Origin: Trinickia caryophylli
GTDB taxonomy: Bacteria; Pseudomonadota; Gammaproteobacteria; Burkholderiales; Burkholderiaceae
NCBI RefSeq assembly: GCF_034424545.1
Contig: NZ_CP139971.1
Span: 1,488,001 to 1,552,000 of the forward strand
Direction: 5' to 3'
DNA length: 64,000 bases
The position numbers and the translations under genes were made by a program. Of this stretch, positions 57,553-64,000 are shown piece by piece. Below the pieces are notes generated by a model. That model ran no database searches, was not told the DNA's origin, and saw only the letters and a program-made list of their open reading frames with translations. Every line of letters starts with the position of its first letter. The first letter of the stretch is position 1.

Positions 57553-58865
57553 CGAGCGGCCGCTTCATGGGTGAGCGTTTTCGGGATCACGCGCTCGCTG
57601 GCTATAGTGAGTGTTTTCGGGAGATGTTCGGCGCTCAGGCCATACTCGTGCGGAAACGTTCGGATCGAGCTTTCGACCACCGTGACGGCGCCGTCGATCA
57701 GTGCGCATCGGCCCGACCCGGGTAGCAACTCACAAAGGCTTTCGAGTGCGGCGACGGCTTCTCGTCCAGCCGCGCCGGTATCGATCCGCTGCAGCAGACG
57801 CGCCATCTGGAAGGTGCCGCACTTGCACGGCGGGCATTGCCCACAAGAGCCGGCCGCAAAAAATTCGACGTAGCGCGCCACTTCCCTAACGATGCTCGTT
57901 CCCTCGCCGACAACGATCATCGCCCCCGTGCCGAGACGCGAGCCACGCTCGCGCAGCGAGGCGAAATCGAGCGCGACATCGAGGTCGGCCGCGGTCAGCA
58001 GCGTATTCGACGGCCCGCCCGTGAACACCGCCTTGAATGCCTTGCCGCCGAGCATGCCGTGACCATGGGAGAACACGAGATCGCGCAGGCTGGTGCCCAT
58101 CGGCAGTTCGTAAAGTCCCGGCTCGAGCACGTCGCCCGACAGCGAGTACAGCTTGGTGCCGCAGGCGTCGCCCAGGCCGAGCGCGCGATAGGCCGCGGCC
58201 CCTGCGCGAAGAATATGGGCAACGTTGGCGATCGTCTCGGTGTTGTTGATCAGCGTTGGTGCATCGCGCACGCCGCATTGCGCCGGAAACGGCGGCTTGC
58301 GGCGCGGGAACGGAAAGCCGCCGTCAAGCCAGGAGACGATGGCCGTTTCCTCGCCGCCGATGTAACGGCCCGTGCTTTGCGCGACGTGCAGTTCCACCGG
58401 GTGGCCGAGCGCGGATGCGATGCGCGCCGTATACGGGCTGGCAAGCCATTCGTCGATGGCCTCGCGCATCGAGGCAATGGCGCTTTCGAGGCGGCGATTG
58501 ATGTAAAAGACGACCTTCGCCGCATCGATGGCGAGCGCGGCGATCAATGCCCCTTCGATGACCTGATGCGGCGTGCGCGACAACAAGTGGCGGTCCTTGA
58601 ACGTGCCCGGCTCGTCTTCATTGCCGTTGATCACGACATAACGCATCGGCGCTTTCTGCCTGGCGGCCTCGCGCCATTTCCGGTGTGTCGGAAAGCCCGC
58701 GCCGCCCATGCCCACGAGCCCCGCTGCCTCCAGCGTGTCCACGATCGCTTCGCGATCGGCCAGGGCGGCATCGAGGCCCTCGCCGCCGCCGGCGGCCAGC
58801 CACCGTTCGAAGCATGGGCCGACGTCGAAATCGGGGTGCAGCAGTCTCTGATTCAGTTCGGACAT
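57519..58865 (-). CDS. NuoF-like (51 kDa complex I type) NADH-binding subunit
   Basis: The 448-residue protein has the NADH/FMN site (GLVGMGGAGFPTHRKWREA, INGNEDEPGTFKDRHLL) and the 4Fe-4S cysteines in SCGQCPPCKCGTFQ with a fourth Cys in GRCALID. Such subunits take electrons from NADH and pass them to partner iron-sulfur proteins. It is third in an operon with iron-sulfur and fumarate-reductase-like subunits, 10 bp after the latter. Its last 25 residues or so (from about 57600 on) are encoded by two copies of the dispersed 18-bp motif and by sequence overlapping the CPBP remnant, so the natural end may have been lost. Confidence 0.9.
   Translation of the reverse strand: MSELNQRLLHPDFDVGPCFERWLAAGGGEGLDAALADREAIVDTLEAAGLVGMGGAGFPTHRKWREAARQKAPMRYVVINGNEDEPGTFKDRHLLSRTPHQVIEGALIAALAIDAAKVVFYINRRLESAIASMREAIDEWLASPYTARIASALGHPVELHVAQSTGRYIGGEETAIVSWLDGGFPFPRRKPPFPAQCGVRDAPTLINNTETIANVAHILRAGAAAYRALGLGDACGTKLYSLSGDVLEPGLYELPMGTSLRDLVFSHGHGMLGGKAFKAVFTGGPSNTLLTAADLDVALDFASLRERGSRLGTGAMIVVGEGTSIVREVARYVEFFAAGSCGQCPPCKCGTFQMARLLQRIDTGAAGREAVAALESLCELLPGSGRCALIDGAVTVVESSIRTFPHEYGLSAEHLPKTLTIASERVIPKTLTHEAAARQPRTAGISMG
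57570..57587 (+). repeat. Copy 14 of the dispersed 18-bp motif
   Basis: The plus strand reads GGTGAGCGTTTTCGGGAT. On the other strand it encodes IPKTLT in the NuoF-like tail. Confidence 0.78.
57606..57623 (+). repeat. Copy 15 of the dispersed 18-bp motif
   Basis: The plus strand reads AGTGAGTGTTTTCGGGAG, 18 bp from copy 14. On the other strand it encodes LPKTLT, so the same peptide occurs twice in the NuoF-like tail. Confidence 0.75.
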
Positions 58866-58875
58866 GATGACGTTC

Positions 58876-60489
58876 CTAGTTGGCTGCCGTCATATGGCGG
58901 CGCAGATCGAAGTGGCCGTACTCGGGATAGAGCGCGGGCGAGCAGGCCGTGGGGGTCTTGCCGGCGCGTGCGAGCGCACGGCGAAACGCACGCAGATGGC
59001 CGAGGCCCGGGCGGTGCGCCGGCTCGTGCCGATGCGCGGCATAGGCCGCCGCGTTTGCACCCGCGCGTCTGCCGAAGGCGACGATGTCGAGCAACGCATT
59101 GCCCATGAGCCGGTTGCGGCCATGAATGCCGCCCGCTACCTCGCCGGCCGCATAGAGCCCGGGCACGTCGGTGCGCGCAGCTGGCGAGATCACCACGCCG
59201 CCGTTTTGGTAGTGCAGCGTCGGGTAGACGAGGAGCGGCTCTTCGTCCGGGGCGATGCCGCAGCGGGCCGCGAGGTGCGCGAGCGAGACGAGCTGCTTGC
59301 GCAGCAATTCGGGCTGCCGAGCGAGTAGGTCGGGCGTATCGAGAAACACGCCCACCGATCCGTCCTGCTCGATACCGCGTCCTTCGGCGCATTCGCGCAT
59401 GATGGCGGCCGCGACGACATCGCGCGGCGCCAGTTCGTCGACGAAGCGCTCCCCGAGCCCGTTGACGAGCCGCGCGCCTGCCGAGCGCGCCGCCTCGGAT
59501 ACGAGCCCACCGGCAAGATGCCGCGGCCACGCGAGACCGGTCGGGTGATATTGGAAGCTGTCGATGTCGGTGAGCCGCGCGCCGGCCCGGTACGCCAGCA
59601 CGAGCCCGTCGCCCGTGGCGCCGTAGTGGTTCGACGTGGCGAACCCTTCGAGATGCAGGCGCCCACACCCTCCCGTGGCCAGCACGACCGACCGCGCGAG
59701 CATGGGGCGCAGCGTGCCTTGCTCGAGGTCGTAGAGCACCGCGCCCGCACATTCGCCGTTCTCGTCGGTCAGCAACTCCACGGCGGGCGAACGGTTCAGT
59801 ACGGCGATGCGGCGATCGAGTTCGACCGCTTCGCGCAGCACGCGCATGATTTCGAGCCCCGTGAAATCACGGTGGCACAGCACGCGCGGCACGGTTGTGC
59901 CTCCCGCTCGTTTGCGCATGAGGCGCACGCCGTCCTTGTCGAGGTCGAATGCGACACCAAGCGCGATCAGCCAGCGGATCGCCTCGGGGCCATCGGCTGC
60001 GAGTTGCGAGACGAGCGCCGGATCGGCTGCGTCGTGGCCCGCATGCAAGGTGTCGTCGGCATGCTGCCGCAGGCTGTCTTCTTCGCCGATGGCCGCCTGA
60101 ATGCCGCCTTCGGCCATTACCGTATTGCTGTCGCCGATGCGCAGCTTGGCGGCCAGCGTAACGTCCGCGCCAGCGGCGGCGGCTTCGATGGCGGCGGCTG
60201 CCCCCGCGCCGCCGCCGCCGATTACGAGCACGTCGGTGTACGCCATCGGCAGGCCGGCCAGATCGACTTCGTCGATCAGCGCGTCCGCTTCGAGCAGCTT
60301 TGCGAGGAGCGGGTGGCAGGGCGCGCCCGCGTTCGCGCCGACACTGAGCGCCATACGTGCGCCGGGACGGTAGTCGGGATGGTAGGCGGCGAGTAGTGAC
60401 GTGCCGTCGCCCGGCTGGCGCCGATACGGCACGGCTGTGCCGGGCCGCAGACGCGAGCGGGCTGTGCCGTAAGGAATGGCGTGTTTCAT
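58876..60489 (-). CDS. Fumarate-reductase/aspartate-oxidase-like flavoprotein
   Basis: The 537-residue protein has the FAD motif VLVIGGGGAGAAAAIEAA, then the substrate and FAD blocks NTVMAEGGIQAAIG, HRDFTGLEIM, TGGCGRLHLEGFATSNHYGAT (here ATGGCGR) and GLYAAGEVAGGIHGRNRLMG. This is the succinate dehydrogenase/fumarate reductase flavoprotein family. With a membrane anchor missing and a NuoF partner next to it, it may form a soluble NADH-linked reductase. ATG 60489 overlaps the iron-sulfur gene's stop. About 90 residues precede the FAD motif, longer than usual. Confidence 0.88.
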   Translation of the reverse strand: MKHAIPYGTARSRLRPGTAVPYRRQPGDGTSLLAAYHPDYRPGARMALSVGANAGAPCHPLLAKLLEADALIDEVDLAGLPMAYTDVLVIGGGGAGAAAAIEAAAAGADVTLAAKLRIGDSNTVMAEGGIQAAIGEEDSLRQHADDTLHAGHDAADPALVSQLAADGPEAIRWLIALGVAFDLDKDGVRLMRKRAGGTTVPRVLCHRDFTGLEIMRVLREAVELDRRIAVLNRSPAVELLTDENGECAGAVLYDLEQGTLRPMLARSVVLATGGCGRLHLEGFATSNHYGATGDGLVLAYRAGARLTDIDSFQYHPTGLAWPRHLAGGLVSEAARSAGARLVNGLGERFVDELAPRDVVAAAIMRECAEGRGIEQDGSVGVFLDTPDLLARQPELLRKQLVSLAHLAARCGIAPDEEPLLVYPTLHYQNGGVVISPAARTDVPGLYAAGEVAGGIHGRNRLMGNALLDIVAFGRRAGANAAAYAAHRHEPAHRPGLGHLRAFRRALARAGKTPTACSPALYPEYGHFDLRRHMTAAN

Positions 60490-61127
60490 GAGCGTATTAC
60501 TCCTTGGCCGGCGGCCTCGCCGCCTTCGGATGCGATTTCCGCAAGGCGGGCGATGAGATCGACGGGGCGAAGCGACGCCGCCGCATGGGCGCGGCGTGCG
60601 GCCAGCCCGAGATGGTTGGGCCAGATTCGTTCGGGGCAGGCAAGCGTGCAGAGATTGCACATGACGCATGCGTCGAAGACGGCCGCCGCGCCGGGCAGAT
60701 CGCCGGCAACCGCGAGCCCGACGCCGCGCTGCACCTCGATCCCCTTGGGGCATGCGCGGTCGCAGCCGCCGCAATGGCGGCAGTGCGCGGCTTCGGGAAA
60801 GACGTCCATGAGTTCGCGGTGCGCGAGCCAGCCGTTCGAAAACCGGCCGATGTCATAGCGGTGCGGCTTGTCGGGCGTGAAGTAATCGATGAAGCTCACT
60901 TGCATACCGGGCTCGACGCGCGTTTCGCACGCAAGCAGCGTCTTGACTTCGGTTGTGCCTGCGCGCCGCACGAGGCATCGGCACGCACCGCATATGCCCT
61001 GGCCCATGCAACCGACGTTCGCGGTCAGCGCATCGCCGCGGGCAGCGGCTTCGATGACGGAGAGCGTCGGCTCAACGTCGAGAGTACGACCGTCGATCGT
61101 GACGGTTACGCGTTGCTGCTGTGACAT
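60486..61127 (-). CDS. Succinate dehydrogenase/fumarate reductase-type iron-sulfur subunit
   Basis: The 213-residue protein has a 2Fe-2S domain (CMGQGICGACRCL with a later Cys in LLACET) and a C-terminal dicluster domain with HCRHCGGCDRACPKG and CVMCNLCTLACPERIWP. These match the B subunit of fumarate reductases and heterodisulfide-reductase-like chains. It would move electrons between the NuoF-like and flavoprotein subunits. It is the first gene of the operon; GGGGTGACC lies before the ATG. Confidence 0.9.
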   Translation of the reverse strand: MSQQQRVTVTIDGRTLDVEPTLSVIEAAARGDALTANVGCMGQGICGACRCLVRRAGTTEVKTLLACETRVEPGMQVSFIDYFTPDKPHRYDIGRFSNGWLAHRELMDVFPEAAHCRHCGGCDRACPKGIEVQRGVGLAVAGDLPGAAAVFDACVMCNLCTLACPERIWPNHLGLAARRAHAAASLRPVDLIARLAEIASEGGEAAGQGVIRS

Positions 61128-61501
61128 GGTCACCCCTTGCTTGGATCGTAACGAGCCCACCGGGCGCATGTATCGACAAAAGCAAAGAGCAAGCCATCGA
61201 TGAGCGCGCCGTGCTCGAAGGCGTGTCTTTGCATCGAAGGGCGGGGCGTACGAAGGCTTCGAGGCCGAGGGCGTGCACGGTGGGCGAGGCGGCCCGCAAA
61301 GCCGGTTCGTTCGGATTCCTGAACGTTGCGCCGGCGGTGCGTTCGGCGCGCGGAACGCGAGTGCGCGGGCACGTTCGGCGCGGCATGCCGCAAGACTTGC
61401 GATCCTTTGATCTGCGACATACCGCCCGCGTCTTCGCTGTGGCACTTTTCTCTTTCGACTCGCCAACGCATTGGACGAGCAACGGGCGCAAGGCGACGAC
61501 G
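61128..61501. other. Divergent gap between reductase operon and sensor kinase
   Basis: The 374-bp stretch contains no convincing gene. I searched it for a sigma-54 -24/-12 promoter, expected for a DctD-controlled operon. I saw only TGGCACTTTTCTC near 61440, which lacks the downstream GC. Confidence 0.45.
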
Positions 61502-63487
61502 ATGGACGATGTGGCGAGCAAAGTGGAGCGGCAAGACGGTACGGCGCATGAGTGCCGGTATCGCGATCGCTGTACGGTGCCTTGCCCCCGTCTCGAGATG
61601 GATCTCGCCGACCCTTCCGGTTTGTCCGATCTCGATTGCATTCGCTCGTTTCGCCGCCGAGATGCGGTTGTTTACCTGGCGTTGACCGCCGTGGTGGCGA
61701 TACTCGCATTCGTCGGTGCGTTCCGCTATTTTTTTACGCGCGCGCTCGACGAGCTCGACGCCTCCGCGGCGCGGGCGATGTCGCTCTATGCGCAGCGGCT
61801 CGAGCGCGAGATCGACCGGTTCGGCATGTTGCCGCTCGCCACGTCGATGAATCGCGACGTCGTCGACTATCTGCGGGGCGATCGTTCCATCGAGCGCAGC
61901 GACAAACTCACCTCGATGCTGCGCTCGCTGACCGACAGCGCGGGTGTGCTGCAGACCTATGTGATCGACGCGACGAACCATGTCGTCGCCTCGTCGAATC
62001 GCGGCCAGCCAGGCAGCTTCATCGGTCGCGACCTGTCGTATAGGCCGTACGTACAGCACGCGAAGGCGGGCCACGTGGAGGGCTACTATGCCGTGGGAAC
62101 GACCGGAAACACGGCGGGCTACTATCTCGCCACGGCCGTGGAGCAGGATGGACGGCGGCTCGGCACCGTTGCGACGAAGATTGGTCTCGACGGCCTCGAG
62201 CAGCGTTGGCTGGGCGGGCTCGAACGGCGCGTCGTGGTCGTCGACGAGAATGATGTGATCGTGCTGTCTTCCCGCGCCGACTGGAAGTATCACGTCGCGG
62301 GTACGCTCAGCGAGGCGCAGCGGCGGCATTTGTACGACACGCAGCAATACAACCGGGCCGAACTGAGGCCCCTTGTCTGGCAGGACGCTTCGTCGCCGAT
62401 CGCGGCGAAGCCTTTCGTGCGGGCGGGGCTGCCCGGCGGCGAGCACGACTATCTCGTTGTCTCTGCCATGCTGCCTTCGCTTTCGATGCGGCTCATGGTG
62501 CTCGCCGACCCGTCCGACGCGCGCCGCCTCGCCGCGGCCGAAGCAGGCTTCGTGGCCGTTCTGATTGCGCTTATCGCATTGGCGATGCACATCGTCTACG
62601 AAAAGCGGTTGACCGCGCAAGAGCAGCAGCTCGCGCGCGAAGCGCTGCGCCGCGCGTACGAGCAGTTGAAGGCACAGTTCGAACGCCGCAGCGCTCAGTT
62701 GCATGTGGCCAACGAGGGGCTGCGGCGCGAGGTCGCCGAGCGCATCGAGTCGGAACGGCGTTTGCGCAGTTATCAGGAAGAACTCATCCGCACGGAGAAC
62801 CTGGCCGTCATCGGACAGCTCTCGGCCGGTCTGGCACATGAGATCAATCAGCCGCTCGCCGCGATGGCGACGCTCTCGGAGAACGCCGTTCGCTTCCTGC
62901 AGCGCGGCGATACCGAAACGGCGCGGTTCAACCTCGGGCGTATCGTCGAACTCGTGACGCGCATGAGTACGCTGACGGGTCGCCTGCGCTCGTTCGCGCG
63001 CCGCGCCGATGGCGACGTTGCGTTGCTGCCCGTCTCCACGTCGATCGACAATGCGGTGGCGTTGCTGAGCCACCGGATCAAGCAGCAGCACGTGTGCGTG
63101 GACATCGTGCCGCCCCTCGAACCGTTGTACGCGCGCGGCGAGGCCGTGCGGCTCGAGCAGGTACTCGTCAATCTGCTATCGAACGCGATCGAAGCGATGG
63201 ACTCGAACCCATCGCCGCACATCGAGATTCGTTCATATCGCGACGTTGAGCATGCCGTCGTCGAGGTGTCGGACAACGGCATCGGGTTGTCCGACGAAGT
63301 GCTCGCCAAACTGTTCGAGCCGTTCTTCACGACAAAAAAGGCAAGCGGGCTGGGGCTCGGACTCGCCATTTCCGCCGACATCGTGAGCGGCTTCGGCGGC
63401 AGTCTTGCGGCGACGAACCGAGCGGAAGGCGGAGCGTGTTTCCGGCTCGTGCTCGATGCACGACCGAGGGAGGAGGAATGCCGGTGA
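61502..63487 (+). CDS. DctB-like sensor histidine kinase
   Basis: The 661-residue protein has two membrane segments (about 59-77 and 345-365) around a periplasmic dCache domain (SYRPYVQHAKAGHVEGYYAVG, GYYLATAVEQDGRRLGTVATK). This layout belongs to the DctB dicarboxylate sensors. His446 in AGLAHEINQPLAAMATLSENA is the phosphorylated residue. N box VNLLSNAIEAM, G boxes VSDNGIGLS and GLGLGLAISADIV complete the ATPase. ATG 61502 follows AAGGCGACGACG; ATG 61598 would drop 32 residues with a Cys/His-rich start. It is divergent from the reductase operon and overlaps the regulator gene. Confidence 0.9.
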   Translation: MDDVASKVERQDGTAHECRYRDRCTVPCPRLEMDLADPSGLSDLDCIRSFRRRDAVVYLALTAVVAILAFVGAFRYFFTRALDELDASAARAMSLYAQRLEREIDRFGMLPLATSMNRDVVDYLRGDRSIERSDKLTSMLRSLTDSAGVLQTYVIDATNHVVASSNRGQPGSFIGRDLSYRPYVQHAKAGHVEGYYAVGTTGNTAGYYLATAVEQDGRRLGTVATKIGLDGLEQRWLGGLERRVVVVDENDVIVLSSRADWKYHVAGTLSEAQRRHLYDTQQYNRAELRPLVWQDASSPIAAKPFVRAGLPGGEHDYLVVSAMLPSLSMRLMVLADPSDARRLAAAEAGFVAVLIALIALAMHIVYEKRLTAQEQQLAREALRRAYEQLKAQFERRSAQLHVANEGLRREVAERIESERRLRSYQEELIRTENLAVIGQLSAGLAHEINQPLAAMATLSENAVRFLQRGDTETARFNLGRIVELVTRMSTLTGRLRSFARRADGDVALLPVSTSIDNAVALLSHRIKQQHVCVDIVPPLEPLYARGEAVRLEQVLVNLLSNAIEAMDSNPSPHIEIRSYRDVEHAVVEVSDNGIGLSDEVLAKLFEPFFTTKKASGLGLGLAISADIVSGFGGSLAATNRAEGGACFRLVLDARPREEECR

Positions 63488-64000
63488 ACGACGACTTCGA
63501 TGTGATCGTGATCGAAGACGAGGACGATGTGCGGCTCGGCTGCCTGCAGGCACTGGCACTCGAGGGGCTGCGCGCGAAGGGCTTCGACAGCGTCGAAAGC
63601 GTGCCGCAACCGTTGCCGCGCGACGGCCGCTTCGTCGTGGTCTCCGATATCCGGCTACCCGGCCTGGACGGTATGGCGTATCTGCGCCAGCTCGCCGAAT
63701 GGGACGCGGACGTGCCCGTCATTTTGATCACAGGCCATGGCGACGTGCAAATGGCCGTGCAGTCGATGCGCGATGGCGCCTACGATTTCATTCAGAAGCC
63801 GTTTCAGTCGCACGAGCTCGTGGCGGTAGTCAAACGCGCGCTCGACAAGCGCGCGCTCGCGCTCGAAGTGCGGCGCCTGCGGCGGCAGGTGGCCGTGATC
63901 GGGGGGCTCGAGAATCGCATCATCGGCCGCTCGCCGGCGATCGTCGAATTGCGCGAACTCGTGCAGGCACTCGCGCCGCTGCCGACCGACGTCATGATCC
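63478..64000 (+). CDS. DctD-like sigma-54 response regulator (partial)
   Basis: The first 174 residues are present and the window ends inside the gene. The receiver domain shows IEDEDDVRLGCLQALAL, Asp57 in VVVSDIRLPGLDG as the phosphorylated residue, ILITGHGDV and QKPFQSHELV. It continues with the start of an AAA+ sigma-54 activation domain (IIGRSPAIVELRELVQAL). It would activate sigma-54 promoters when DctB senses a C4-dicarboxylate. The start follows AGGAGGA and overlaps the kinase by 10 bp. Confidence 0.92.
   Translation, partial: MPVNDDFDVIVIEDEDDVRLGCLQALALEGLRAKGFDSVESVPQPLPRDGRFVVVSDIRLPGLDGMAYLRQLAEWDADVPVILITGHGDVQMAVQSMRDGAYDFIQKPFQSHELVAVVKRALDKRALALEVRRLRRQVAVIGGLENRIIGRSPAIVELRELVQALAPLPTDVMI

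Noticed and set aside
61435..61460. TGGCACTTTTCTCTTTCG as a sigma-54 promoter upstream of the DctB gene
   Set aside because: The -24 GG is present but there is no GC at -12, so it does not meet the minimum for sigma-54.

Overview
The window is a 64 kb high-GC chromosomal segment from a Gram-negative bacterium. Outer-membrane lipoprotein and barrel genes, a VgrG/Tle3/Tla3/PAAR type VI secretion island, an RcnB-like protein, a DctB/DctD pair and the codon use all suggest a Burkholderiaceae member (Burkholderia/Paraburkholderia/Trinickia-like). That placement is inferred from gene content, not tested. I see no rRNA, tRNA or CRISPR array.

Layout. 1-5.1 kb: a YceI lipoprotein divergent from a TetR regulator and a SnoaL-like gene, a small barrel protein, a CDF metal exporter and a zinc alcohol dehydrogenase. 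5.2-10.4 kb: an odd three-gene group on the minus strand. It encodes a 162-aa protein with an HELQH motif, a 709-aa protein with a ubiquitin-like domain in its middle, and a 668-aa lipoprotein with an NlpC/P60 catalytic site. 10.7-35.7 kb: an unrecognised biosynthetic gene cluster with an MFS transporter and an oxidoreductase at its edges. A minus-strand arm (transglutaminase-like, NodU-type carbamoyltransferase, ketopantoate-reductase-like, flavin reductase, amino-acid-oxidase-like) diverges from a long plus-strand operon. That operon encodes an acyl carrier protein, two KAS III-like proteins, MATE, AMP-ligase, partial acyl-CoA dehydrogenase, GNAT-like, acyl-CoA dehydrogenase, luciferase-like monooxygenase, SCP2/cupin hydroxylase, PLP decarboxylase, ABC ATPase and permease, LolA-like and barrel proteins. 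Three copies of one 42-bp element sit upstream of its transcription units, which suggests a common regulator. 36.3-42.4 kb: alpha/beta hydrolase, AraC regulator, katG and two long gene-free stretches. 42.4-49.5 kb: an orphan vgrG-tle3-tla3-PAAR type VI effector island with no obvious immunity gene. 49.6-57.6 kb: secreted hydrolase, ECF sigma/anti-sigma pair, CNNM/CorC protein, RcnB-like, TetR, DUF3313 lipoprotein, a lone PqiB-type MCE protein and the broken 3' end of a CPBP protease gene. 57.5-64 kb: an operon of iron-sulfur, fumarate-reductase-like and NuoF-like subunits, divergent from a DctB/DctD-type two-component system that runs off the window.

How the genes may work together. The best reading of the cluster is that the ligase loads an amino or fatty acid on the carrier protein. 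The PLP decarboxylase, dehydrogenases and KAS III-like proteins would then modify or extend it. The GNAT-like or transglutaminase-like protein would form an amide, and hydroxylation and O-carbamoylation would decorate it. MATE and the ABC/LolA/barrel set would export it. No product is assigned.

A second signal at window scale is an 18-bp motif close to GGTGAGCNTTTNCGGGAG. I find 15 copies, nearly all between genes and often near gene ends. They are absent from the 28 kb holding the biosynthetic cluster and from the type VI genes.
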